Shown: positions 42,486-50,211 of the stretch, piece by piece
Position numbering within the stretch: the first letter of the stretch is position 1
Layout: the number at the start of each line of letters is the position of its first letter
Program-made: the position numbers and the translations under genes
The notes under the pieces: generated by a model
Databases searched by the model: none
The model's input: only the letters and a program-made list of their open reading frames with translations
What the model was told of the DNA's origin: nothing
NCBI RefSeq assembly: GCF_003688895.1
Contig: NZ_REFV01000002.1
Span: 300,918-364,917, forward strand
Reading direction: 5' to 3'
DNA length: 64,000 nt
Origin: Dokdonia sinensis
Lineage (GTDB): Bacteria > Bacteroidota > Bacteroidia > Flavobacteriales > Flavobacteriaceae

Positions 42486-42521
42486 AAAAAGGGAAATAGC
42501 GTAATGCTGTTTCCCTTTTTT
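42486..42521 (+). terminator. terminator after hflX
   Basis: Stem AAAAAGGGAAATAGC...GCTGTTTCCCTTTTT (one G-U pair) with a short loop and terminal T run. Confidence 0.85.
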
Positions 42522-42907
42522 AAAGTTCCCCAACTTAATAATATTGATTACCTATCGTTTTGATAGTTTTTCAATATTGACATAAATATGGGACTTACTT
42601 TCTAAGGTTGTTGACGTTTCGGGAAGTAGCGTGTGCTTTTTGTGAAGTAGTCTATTTGCGAACTATTTATTGTTTGGGTTCAATTTAAGAGAGAAGTTGG
42701 GATTGTTTTCTAAAGCTTCTCCTAGGTAGTCGAGCCATAGCACTTGTGAGATACCTAAAAGAGAGGTCTAAGTGTTTTTTTTTAAAATATTTAGGCTTAT
42801 ACATCACAATGCAACTAAATAAGACAATGAAAAAATAATGCGAGCCCAATGGAACTCGCATTACTCTGTTTAAGTATGAGGGTTTAGCTTTTGCGAAAGC
42901 GGACTTT
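42522..42907. other. 386-bp gap, no gene seen
   Basis: AT-rich DNA between convergent hflX and the DUF3078 gene. A diverged palindrome (GCTTTTGCGAAAGCG, about 42887-42901) lies just beyond the DUF3078 stop. No other signal recognised. Confidence 0.5.
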
Positions 42908-43855
42908 TTAAAACTTATAGTTAAGTCCTAGTAACCAGTACGTTTGCAATTCATTATCTACAGCATCGTCACCTAGCTCAAACGTTGTTGCATCAGAGTT
43001 TTCTGCTAGTAGTCTATCATTTGCAAAGTTTACCGCTTCTTGTCTGTTGCCACGGAGACCAAATTCAAACCCTACCCCTATACCTTTCCAGAGGGTGTAC
43101 CCAAAAGAGTTAATCCACGTAAAGTTAGAAAGGTCTGAGCTTTTGTAACTCTGGAACATTGAGAGGTTAGATTTAAAGTTTATTGCACCTATCTGGCGTG
43201 TGTAATCTGCAACAATTTTTGCTCCCAATGATGACTCAAATACAGCATCACCTTTTGAGAATACAAAGTTGTAGTTGAGTGGGTGTACCACAACTACCAA
43301 ATTTTCTATAGGCGTCCACGTGGCACCAACCCCTAAGTCTAAGTACCCAGGATCGTTAAAGTTATTTAGAATAGTCGTTCTATATTCTCCTAGCGTAGAT
43401 ATGGCGATTTTTTCAGAAAGTTTATACCCGTACAGTGAAGTGATGTTAAAAACATCTGTTGCTTCTCTAAAACTATCGTCATCCTCATCTGTAGATTCAT
43501 CATCAAATTTTACCCAACCTAGATTTACATTAAGGGCATTGCGCCAAAAATACTTTGCCTCTTTTTTATTTGCAAAAGCATTTAATGTAATTCCGATATT
43601 ACCAGAAGAAACATCTGGTGTACCTTGAGAATACCAGTTATTAAACTGGGATAAGCTTCCTCCTACGGTTCCGAAAGCGCCAACCTTCCATCCTGGAAGT
43701 GCATCTATTTTTGCCTTAAGCGCGTCTACTTCTCCTTGAAGCTTTGCAATCTCAGCTTTTTTAGGAGCTATTTCCTGTTTTAATTCTTCTTCCGTTTGTG
43801 CAGATATGCTGTAGGTCAGCAACATACACGAAAGTGCAATCATAAGCTTTTTCAT
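42908..43855 (-). CDS. DUF3078 outer-membrane-type protein
   Basis: 315 residues. Signal peptide (SISAQTEEE), then a short coiled coil (about 22-52, EIAPKKAEIAKLQGEVDALK) and a DUF3078 beta-rich domain that looks like a small outer-membrane barrel (GGSLSQFNNWYSQGTPDVSS ... YWLLGLNYKF, aromatic C-terminus). Tandem with another DUF3078 gene at the end of the SUF region. Function unknown; the coiled coil is absent from the second copy. Confidence 0.87.
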   Translation of the reverse strand: MKKLMIALSCMLLTYSISAQTEEELKQEIAPKKAEIAKLQGEVDALKAKIDALPGWKVGAFGTVGGSLSQFNNWYSQGTPDVSSGNIGITLNAFANKKEAKYFWRNALNVNLGWVKFDDESTDEDDDSFREATDVFNITSLYGYKLSEKIAISTLGEYRTTILNNFNDPGYLDLGVGATWTPIENLVVVVHPLNYNFVFSKGDAVFESSLGAKIVADYTRQIGAINFKSNLSMFQSYKSSDLSNFTWINSFGYTLWKGIGVGFEFGLRGNRQEAVNFANDRLLAENSDATTFELGDDAVDNELQTYWLLGLNYKF

Positions 43856-43949
43856 AATTTTCGATTTTGAGTTGTGGTTGTAAAGATAAGATTTATCTCT
43901 TTTACGTGATAAAGTACAAGAACATTCTCAAACTATAAAAGAGATGTAT

Positions 43950-44909
43950 TTATGATTTCCACTCGAGGAAAGCATATCTGAGGCCTATACCCAATACCTC
44001 CCTTACTTGGAGCCCACTCGTTGCATTGTCATCATAAATAAGCTGCGCGGTTACATTTGCAGAGATATAATCATTTACTTTCATCGCGATGTTAAGTGTA
44101 TAATCTACATCTACATTTTTTGTCTTCTCTATATAATCTGCATAGAGGTTTAGGATGTTTTCAAAAACAACATTGGTAAAAAGTTCTTCTTTATAATATA
44201 CACTAACCGAGGCACCGAGCTCCATACGTAAGCTCTCATTTGCTTCTACACCAAAGTATGGCTCGTAGTTCATTAACGCCTCTAGGTCACTTTCATCTAC
44301 GGCTGTAAAACGAGATTTTACAAAGATGTATCGCACGGTTGCCGGAGCAATATTTACTTTTAAATCATTGCTTTCTTTCCAGAGAATTCCAGGTCCAGCC
44401 TGAAGGTAAGCCGGAGAAAAAGTGTCTGTAATCTCACGTCTGTCTTGGACAACTTCCACGATTTCGCCCTCATCATCCAGCACTTTGCGGTCAAAAAACT
44501 CATAACCTGGAGCCATCTGAGTTCTAAAGTTTATAAATGCAGAGTAGTACCATTTTGTTTTTGGGATTTTGCTTCCGTACAGACTATTTATTTCTAATCG
44601 GTCTGTAGTCTTACGAACAAAACGTTGTTCTTTTGAAATCGCAAGTCCTAAGGAAGAAATTAGCTTCGTATCCCAAGAGCGTCGCCCTCGTTTATAGTTT
44701 AGGTCCCAATTAACATTAAAGTTTCCTGCAATATTAGAAGTTCCTCCACCTTGCCAGTCTTCGTTAAAGGCTGTCTGATTAAAAAGTAATTCGGCGAGAC
44801 CTTTAGACTTCCATCCGTCTGGAACGCTATCTTTTTTCTTTTCCTTTTTTTGAGCAAGGATGGATGTGGTTGATAAGAGTAGAAAGAGGGTAAATAAAAT
44901 AAAGCGCAC
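43950..44909 (-). CDS. DUF3078 outer-membrane-type protein
   Basis: 319 residues. Signal peptide ending near SILAQKKEK, Lys-rich start, then DUF3078 (LAELLFNQTAFNEDWQGGGT, RGRRSWDTKLISSLGLAISK) ending VLGIGLRYAFLEWKS. Probable barrel. Paralogue of the downstream gene. Its position after the DUF2480 gene is one I associate with flavobacterial SUF regions, but no link to iron-sulfur assembly is shown. Confidence 0.87.
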   Translation of the reverse strand: MRFILFTLFLLLSTTSILAQKKEKKKDSVPDGWKSKGLAELLFNQTAFNEDWQGGGTSNIAGNFNVNWDLNYKRGRRSWDTKLISSLGLAISKEQRFVRKTTDRLEINSLYGSKIPKTKWYYSAFINFRTQMAPGYEFFDRKVLDDEGEIVEVVQDRREITDTFSPAYLQAGPGILWKESNDLKVNIAPATVRYIFVKSRFTAVDESDLEALMNYEPYFGVEANESLRMELGASVSVYYKEELFTNVVFENILNLYADYIEKTKNVDVDYTLNIAMKVNDYISANVTAQLIYDDNATSGLQVREVLGIGLRYAFLEWKS

Positions 44910-44969
44910 GGAACTGAAATAAAAATAAGGCGCAAATATAAAAAGAGGTAATGGTTTAAGAAAATTAAA

Positions 44970-45479
44970 CTATCTAGGTTTCTTATACAGAGGAACCGAA
45001 GAGCACGCCTCGCCAAACATTAAATTACGCACCACCGGCTGTAGTTTTTCAATAAGTAAGAGATATGCATTTTCTGGTACTGGTTTGTTCGTACAACCCT
45101 TTACAATAACAGGAACATTTTCATAGGGAGTAATATCCAGGTTTGCAATCGCCTCCGTGTAAAGAATAGTTTCTAAAGTCTCTAGAGATCCAGTAACTGT
45201 TTTTTTTGCAATGCCCTGTAGTTGGGTGGCAACCAGCATAAATGCCCACGCTGGGACAATCGCATCTGTACTACATTGTAAAGCGACGTAGCGATTTTCA
45301 TATTGTTGCCAGTTGTGGTTTTTTATGCTTTCGCGAAAGCGGACTTCCCGCAAAATAAATCCTTCATCCAGCCATTGTGAGATATCCAGAATCACGCGGG
45401 CTCCACTAGGGTATAAGTCTTCTAAATTAAACGTTACTAGTTTGCTATTTGCTACTCTATTTACGATTTGGTCTTTCAC
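44970..45479 (-). CDS. DUF2480 family protein
   Basis: 169 residues, cytoplasmic. DUF2480 pattern: VTFNLEDLYPSGARVILDIS, ENRYVALQCSTDAIVPAWAF and VIVKGCTNKPVPENAYLLLI. Starts with GTG at 45479, no usable ATG nearby. Found with SUF genes in Bacteroidota, so an accessory role in cluster assembly is an inference from context. A palindrome copy encodes RFRES (about residue 46-50). Confidence 0.87.
   Translation of the reverse strand: MKDQIVNRVANSKLVTFNLEDLYPSGARVILDISQWLDEGFILREVRFRESIKNHNWQQYENRYVALQCSTDAIVPAWAFMLVATQLQGIAKKTVTGSLETLETILYTEAIANLDITPYENVPVIVKGCTNKPVPENAYLLLIEKLQPVVRNLMFGEACSSVPLYKKPR
45327..45341. repeat. palindrome copy inside the DUF2480 gene
   Basis: 15/16 match, read on the minus strand as RFRES. 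Confidence 0.87.
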
Positions 45480-45511
45480 AATTTCTAGATATTAGTAAAA
45501 TGACTAATGAG

Positions 45512-45928
45512 CTATTTTGTCCAATAATCAAGTACAAGCACATCGTCCAGATGCGGTTTTAAAACTTCAACAAAGGCGAGGTGCTCTGGATGTATGAGAT
45601 AAGTGTCACGGTCTTTCTCGCTGTTAAATGAAACCAGAAACGAATGTGTAAGATCTTTATTGAGTCCCTCTGGACTATTATTTATTCCCCACTCAAATGC
45701 CGAAATTTCTTCTATTTGAGATGGTAATTTCTCAAATGCGTTTATTACACCCTTTATTTCTTGATCGCTAGCGTTGTCCTTAAATTTAAAAAGTACAATG
45801 TGGCGAAGTGTCCTATCAATTTTTGTCACAGCTTGTTGTTCTGTAGCACTCTTTTTTGTTTTTCCCTCATCGCAACCTGAAAGAGTCGTCAGTACTACTA
45901 TAAGAAGTAACAAGAGGACTTTGGGCAT
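45512..45928 (-). CDS. Dabb-domain lipoprotein
   Basis: 138 residues. Lipobox TTLSGCDEGK (Cys about residue 19) and a stress-responsive alpha/beta-barrel (Dabb) domain from about 40: LRHIVLFKFKDNASDQEIKG, HSFLVSFNSEKDRDTYLIHP. Dabb proteins form dimeric ferredoxin-like barrels; the role of envelope-anchored ones is unknown. It interrupts the SUF-linked genes and may be transcribed with them. Confidence 0.85.
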   Translation of the reverse strand: MPKVLLLLLIVVLTTLSGCDEGKTKKSATEQQAVTKIDRTLRHIVLFKFKDNASDQEIKGVINAFEKLPSQIEEISAFEWGINNSPEGLNKDLTHSFLVSFNSEKDRDTYLIHPEHLAFVEVLKPHLDDVLVLDYWTK

Positions 45929-45939
45929 AATTATGGTTT

Positions 45940-46137
45940 TTAGATTTTCTCAAAATACAGGTAAATGTAAAGCGCCATCCCAAAGTTAGTCGAGTCTGTG
46001 GAGACTAATTTATATCCTTTTTCGGCATATTCATTCAATTTAGCTTGCACCTCTTTTTTTGAACTCTTGATGATGTGCATTTTATCTGTCGTCATCTTAG
46101 AATAAAAGATGAGTGGTTCTACTACGTATTTCTCCAT
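45940..46137 (-). CDS. DUF4177-like small protein
   Basis: 65 residues: MEKYVVEPLIFYSKMTTDKM ... VQAKLNEYAEKGYKLVSTDS, the helix plus GYKLVS strand pattern of DUF4177-type small proteins. Stop 11 bases from the Dabb gene. Function unknown. Confidence 0.6.
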   Translation of the reverse strand: MEKYVVEPLIFYSKMTTDKMHIIKSSKKEVQAKLNEYAEKGYKLVSTDSTNFGMALYIYLYFEKI

Positions 46138-46181
46138 TGTTTTATTTTTTTAGTTGCGTGTTCGTACTCATTAAAAATTAT

Positions 46182-46391
46182 AATCACCTTGGACTTTGCA
46201 TTTTTTTAAATTTACAACATCCCAAGTTCTAACTTTGCTTCCTCGCTTATTTTAAAAAAGCAACAACGGAAAATTTAGAAAAATGACTCCAGAAAAAGGT
46301 AGTCATTTTTCTAAATTACCACCAATCACCTTGGACTTTGCATTTTTTTAAATTTACAACATTCCAAGTTCTAACTTTGCTTCCTCGCTCA
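46182..46391. repeat. 68-bp direct duplication of the DUF59 gene's 3' end
   Basis: 46182-46249 and 46324-46391 match over 68 bp with two mismatches; the second copy includes the last 12 codons of the DUF59 gene. Offset 142 bp. Confidence 0.9.
46272..46317. terminator. strong hairpin between the duplicated 68-mers
   Basis: 17-bp perfect stem (AATTTAGAAAAATGACT and its complement) with a 12-base loop that can pair further (CC/GG). No clean T run follows, so it may act as a terminator, an mRNA 3' stabiliser or a mobile-element relic. Confidence 0.55.
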
Positions 46392-46671
46392 TTAAGTCCT
46401 GCGACCAAGGTGGGTCAAAAGTGATTTCTACCTCACAATCCTTTACGCCTTTTATAGACTTTACTTTTTCTTCAACTTCTAGTGGTAAAGTTTCGGCGAC
46501 GGGGCAGTTAGGTGTAGTGAGGGTCATAAGGATCTTCGTGTCCATATCCTCATTTACAAAAACATCATATATAAGTCCAAGCTCGTAAATGTCCACAGGA
46601 ATTTCTGGGTCATAAATGGTCTTGATTACTCGTACTATCTTATCTCCTAATTCTTCTGTGTTTATTTCCAT
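46354..46671 (-). CDS. sufT: DUF59 (MIP18-like) SUF-associated protein
   Basis: 105 residues, the small iron-sulfur targeting/maturation protein that accompanies SUF systems: VIKTIYDPEIPVDIYELGLI and the conserved TTPNCPVAETLP with a reactive Cys. It helps load clusters on client proteins. Located between sufE and the DUF4177-like gene. The last 12 codons are part of a 68-bp duplication. Confidence 0.9.
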   Translation of the reverse strand: MEINTEELGDKIVRVIKTIYDPEIPVDIYELGLIYDVFVNEDMDTKILMTLTTPNCPVAETLPLEVEEKVKSIKGVKDCEVEITFDPPWSQDLMSEEAKLELGML

Positions 46672-46849
46672 ATTTGTGTCATTCTTGCGAAGGTGGGAAT
46701 CTTCCTAACCTTCCACTTTTGTTTATATTCTTGTCATTTCCGCGTAGGTGGAAATCTCATTTGCCATAGCGATATTATCGTCCTGTTTACCCTTTCGCAA
46801 ACCTGCCTCGCCGGCAGGCAGGAGCGGAACAAAACTCTGCTATGCTTTA
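46672..46849. other. repeat-filled gap between sufE and the DUF59 gene
   Basis: Holds two copies of the TTCCGCGAAGGtGGGAATC-type motif (46679-46703, 46737-46760) and a composite palindrome (46791-46827). Unusually long for a gap inside an operon. Confidence 0.65.
46791..46827. repeat. composite palindrome, intergenic
   Basis: CCTTTCGCAAA, then the GC-rich insert (CCTGCC...GGCAGG), then AGCGG. It is the reverse complement of the arrangement at 48340-48373. Confidence 0.8.
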
Positions 46850-47275
46850 CTAATTCATCTGAGTTTGATACGCAACCGCGTACAACTTGATTTGCTTGAT
46901 CATACTTACAAGTCCATTTGCTCGCGTGGGAGACAAGTGTTCTTTGAGACCTATCTTATCTATAAAGTCAGTGTCTGCATCTAGAATAGCTTGTGGTGGC
47001 TGTCCCGAAAATGCGCGTATGAGAATCGCAATGATCCCTTTTGTTATGATTGCATCACTATCTGCCGTAAAGTTTACCTTTTCGTTGTCTAGGTCTGCAT
47101 GTACCCATACTTTACTCTGGCATCCTTTTATGATGTAATCTTCTGTCTTATATTTTTCATCTATGAGCGGGAGCGACTTGCCTAGATCGATCATATACTC
47201 GTAGCGTTGCATCCAGTCGTCAAACATAGAAAACTCGTCTACTATCTCTTCTTGTATTTCTTTTATGGTTGCCAT
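46850..47275 (-). CDS. sufE: SufE sulfur-acceptor protein
   Basis: 141 residues. Takes the persulfide from SufS and passes it to SufBCD. The acceptor Cys is in IIKGCQSKVWVHADL (about residue 51), and FSMFDDWMQRYEYMIDLGKS and RANGLVSMIKQIKLYA match the family. It follows the META-domain gene by one base and is separated from sufS by a plus-strand block. Confidence 0.94.
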   Translation of the reverse strand: MATIKEIQEEIVDEFSMFDDWMQRYEYMIDLGKSLPLIDEKYKTEDYIIKGCQSKVWVHADLDNEKVNFTADSDAIITKGIIAILIRAFSGQPPQAILDADTDFIDKIGLKEHLSPTRANGLVSMIKQIKLYAVAYQTQMN

Positions 47276-47276
47276 G

Positions 47277-47963
47277 TTATTTTGTCGCTTTTGCTTCTAA
47301 AATTTGGTTCTCGAGGTCATAAATTTTTAAAATTCCATCCTCTAAAGTGAAGGAATCTCCCTGAATGTAGGTAATTAAAAATTCTTTTTCGAGCGATCCT
47401 ATGTTCTCGCAGTACCTTCTGGTTGTAGATACTTGCGAAAACCGTAGTTGTGTTCCTTTTTGCTTATACGTCAGGTTGTAAGTGTTACAACCTGAGAACC
47501 CAGTAATGTTTCGATTAACAGGGTTTATAAGTATGGTTAAATCCTTGTCAGAAACATCTCTTCCATTTAGGGTAGTTACTTGAAAACCTCCCTCTAATTG
47601 CGGAATACCATTTACAATTTTAGAGACATTACGTTGCTCGATGATGGTAATGAGCTCATATGCCTTTGAAGATGCATCTGCCGGAGGGTTTTCCACAGCT
47701 GTTTCGTTTACCTTTATCGTATAACTGTAGCCTTCTTTATAGTTAAAACCCTGTATAGTGTCGTAAAAAAGGGTCCACTCCTCACTTCCCGGCTCCCGTA
47801 CTTGCAAGCAGGATTGAGTAGCGACTCCTTCACAAGATACCAGCTCATTAGATACTTCCCAAATAATTTCTCGTGGCATACTGTCCTTAGACGCGCCACA
47901 ACTTACCATTGCAAAAGCAAAGAATAATATATAAGCGGTGTGTACTTTCATAAATGTATTCAT
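47277..47963 (-). CDS. DUF4377 plus META domain lipoprotein
   Basis: 228 residues. Lipobox AMVSCGASK. DUF4377 region (about 35-115, SCLQVREPGSEEWTLFYDTI) followed by a META/HslJ-like domain (about 120-220, NRNITGFSGCNTYNLTYKQK, STTRRYCENIGSLEKEFL). Likely envelope-stress-related, by family. A second Met at residue 5 is an alternative start. Ends one base before sufE, so co-transcribed with it. Confidence 0.87.
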   Translation of the reverse strand: MNTFMKVHTAYILFFAFAMVSCGASKDSMPREIIWEVSNELVSCEGVATQSCLQVREPGSEEWTLFYDTIQGFNYKEGYSYTIKVNETAVENPPADASSKAYELITIIEQRNVSKIVNGIPQLEGGFQVTTLNGRDVSDKDLTILINPVNRNITGFSGCNTYNLTYKQKGTQLRFSQVSTTRRYCENIGSLEKEFLITYIQGDSFTLEDGILKIYDLENQILEAKATK

Positions 47964-48022
47964 ATAATAGATTGCACAAAGATAATGCCCAATGCGCTAA
48001 CTGACATACTGACTGAAAAACA

Positions 48023-48616
48023 TCATAGGAATTTATGCATATACCACATAGGTCGATACTGGTCGTGTAAAAGTGGGAAATCTAAATGTTGCACCTTGCT
48101 GCGTTCATATCCCAGGCTTTTATAAAATGCTTGCGCCTGCTCGTGAGTATCCATAGCGTCCAGCCAGATAAGACTATGTCCTGTTTTTTGGGCATATTTT
48201 TCGGCAAAAACCATCACCGATTTTCCTATGCCCTGTCCCTGAATTGCAGGGTCTAAATAAACACGATGTACCTTAAGGGCATTATCTTCTTCTAGTGGGG
48301 GATAAGGACAGTTTTTTATGATTTTAAATATGCCAATTACGCTCCTGCCTGCCGGCGAGGCAGGTTCGCGAAATTCATCCCGAGCTTGTTTCGTGGAGCG
48401 CACAAAATAATACTCACTTCCTGGACTATTGAGTTCCTGCTCAAAGTTCTTTTTACCGTATTGACTTTCTAGATACCAGCTACAATCATCTTTCCAGTAA
48501 TGCCCGTATGCCGAAGGATATATACGTTGCATAAGTTTGAACAACTGAGGTTGGTCACCCGTGGTAAGTGGGGTGAGATAAAGATTTTGAGATATAGTTT
48601 TGGATGTGTTTTGCAT
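48023..48616 (-). CDS. GNAT N-acetyltransferase with repeat-encoded insertion
   Basis: 197 residues. GNAT fold with acetyl-CoA loop VYLDPAIQGQGIGKSVMVFA and LIWLDAMDTHEQAQAFYKSL, ending in LGYERSKVQHLDF. A segment EFREPASPAGRSV (about 82-94) is encoded by a composite palindrome and probably enlarges a loop ahead of the VIGIFKII strand. The acetyl acceptor is unknown. At the edge of the plus-strand block that splits the SUF region. Confidence 0.87.
   Translation of the reverse strand: MQNTSKTISQNLYLTPLTTGDQPQLFKLMQRIYPSAYGHYWKDDCSWYLESQYGKKNFEQELNSPGSEYYFVRSTKQARDEFREPASPAGRSVIGIFKIIKNCPYPPLEEDNALKVHRVYLDPAIQGQGIGKSVMVFAEKYAQKTGHSLIWLDAMDTHEQAQAFYKSLGYERSKVQHLDFPLLHDQYRPMWYMHKFL
48340..48373. 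repeat. composite palindrome inside the GNAT gene
   Basis: CGCT, then the 21-bp GC-rich palindromic insert (48344-48364), then TTCGCGAAA; in frame on the minus strand as FREPASPAGRS. Confidence 0.85.
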
Positions 48617-49016
48617 TTTTGGTTTAGAGTAACTAGATCAAAATTAAAGATATGTAAGGTTATTCTGAAATGTCGATATTTACAATATATAAAGGGCAGA
48701 AAACTGAGTTTATACTGTATGTATTGCTGTATATCGATTATAGGAGTAGTTATATAACAGGTCACCTGCAACCTTAAAAAACACTTCTGCTAAACTTCAA
48801 CAGCAGGTATCAAAGCCAACGCTTCGTAAAATTAAAAGAGGCGTTTTCCAACGTGACATCCAACGCACTACACCACATTTAATTTTACCCAACCGCTTTT
48901 AGTTCATCACTTTCCAATGGACTGATTTTCTAACGATTAAAAATTAGTTCAAATAATCCCGACCGTTTTGGTTCGCTCAAAAGTCTAAAGAGTATAAACC
49001 ATTAAAAACAAGGATT
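48617..49016. other. 400-bp gap at the left edge of the plus-strand block
   Basis: No gene. Contains GCCAACGCTT (48815-48824), a word repeated at the right edge, several CAACGC/CCAACG words and, 48-60 bases before the SDR start, GACCGTTTTGGTTCG, a weak dyad that could be an operator. Confidence 0.45.
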
Positions 49017-49817
49017 ATGAAATTACAAAACAAAGTAGCAGCAGTATTTGCAGCCAATGGAGCGATAGCTCGGGAAGTGGCTATCGAAATGGCAAAAGAA
49101 GGAGCTATTGTTTATGTTTCGGGTCGGAACTTGGATGATGTGGAATCGCTTTCAGCAGAAATACTTGCAAATGGCGATTTTGCAAAACCCTTCAAGGTAG
49201 ATGCCACCAACGAAAACGAGATTGTCAACTTCCTGAACCAAATTGTCGAAGAAGAAGGAAAACTGGACATTGTTTTCAACGGTATCGGAATTCGTGCTAA
49301 AGATGGCGGTTATGGACAACCATCTACCCAAATACCTTTCGAGACTTTTATGAAACCTATTCTGGTTCATTTAGGTTCGCAATTTCTTACATCACGAATC
49401 GCTGCAAAATATATGCAACAAACGGAATCCAAAGGCACAATTCTATTATTGACCGCAAGCCTTTCAAGGCTTAAATCACCATTTATGTCAGGCATTACGG
49501 CAGCTTGCACAGGAATTGAAGGACTCACAAGAACCTTCGCAACAGAATTCGGTATGTCTGGTATCAAGGTAATTTGTATCAATCCTACAGCAATGCCAGA
49601 AACGAGAACAATCATAGAAACCACCATTGAAAACGCAAAAACGATGGGTATTCCAGCAGAAGTTATGGCAGAGCAAATGTCAAATGGTGGACTTTTAAAG
49701 AGGTCATTGACCACAAAAGATACGGGAAAAGTAGCCGCATTTTTAGTTTCGGACGCTGGAGCTGCATTGAACAGTCATATCGTGGATGTGGATTTTGGTA
49801 CAGCAAGTGTAATTTAA
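49017..49817 (+). CDS. SDR-family protein lacking the usual catalytic Tyr-Lys
   Basis: 266 residues, Rossmann fold with NAD(P)-binding turn AANGAIAREVA (a variant of TGxxxGIG), GRNLDDVESLSAEI and NGIGIRAKDG. The Ser of TASLSRL is there, but where YxxxK is expected it reads GITAACTGIEGLTRTF, so the catalytic Tyr and Lys are missing. Possibly a non-catalytic or atypical member. First gene of a plus-strand operon (next start 12 bases on). Confidence 0.85.
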   Translation: MKLQNKVAAVFAANGAIAREVAIEMAKEGAIVYVSGRNLDDVESLSAEILANGDFAKPFKVDATNENEIVNFLNQIVEEEGKLDIVFNGIGIRAKDGGYGQPSTQIPFETFMKPILVHLGSQFLTSRIAAKYMQQTESKGTILLLTASLSRLKSPFMSGITAACTGIEGLTRTFATEFGMSGIKVICINPTAMPETRTIIETTIENAKTMGIPAEVMAEQMSNGGLLKRSLTTKDTGKVAAFLVSDAGAALNSHIVDVDFGTASVI

Positions 49818-49829
49818 AAACATATAATT

Positions 49830-50204
49830 ATGAAATCAATACTAAATTTAGGAAAATGGTTATTCATTCTACCATTCGCAGTTTTTGGATTCTTACATTT
49901 TGGCCCTACAGAATTCACGATAGATTATATTCCAGATTATTTACCGTTTAAGGTTTTTTGGATTTACTTTTCTGGTGCTTGTCTCATTGCGTTTTCTTTT
50001 AGTGCCGCTTTCGCGAAAGCGGACAAACTAGCAGCAGTATTACTCGCATTAGAGCTTATTATATTCGTAGTTATGATACACATACCCAAAGCAGTGGAAG
50101 GAGATTTTGTCCAATTTATAGGTATTTTTAGAGATACGGCTATGGCTGGTGCAGCATTGATGTATGCAAAATATGTGGCAAAAGATCAACGATTTATAAA
50201 ATAA
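49830..50204 (+). CDS. DoxX-like membrane protein
   Basis: 124 residues, four helices, DoxX-like: WLFILPFAVFGFLHFGPTEF, VFWIYFSGACLIAFSF. The palindrome copy encodes AAFAKAD in the loop before helix 3. Seven bases ahead of the sigma factor gene. May act with the oxidoreductase-like SDR upstream; role unknown. Confidence 0.82.
   Translation: MKSILNLGKWLFILPFAVFGFLHFGPTEFTIDYIPDYLPFKVFWIYFSGACLIAFSFSAAFAKADKLAAVLLALELIIFVVMIHIPKAVEGDFVQFIGIFRDTAMAGAALMYAKYVAKDQRFIK
50006..50021. repeat. palindrome copy inside the DoxX-like gene
   Basis: 16/16 match, translated AFAKA, and located within the block that looks inserted in the SUF region. Confidence 0.9.
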
Positions 50205-50211
50205 TAAGATT

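Noticed and set aside
46693..46984. Plus-strand frames containing PASPAGRS across the sufE/DUF59 gap
   Set aside because: They are translations of the composite repeat and overlap sufE on the opposite strand; the peptide likeness to the GNAT insertion is due to the shared repeat.
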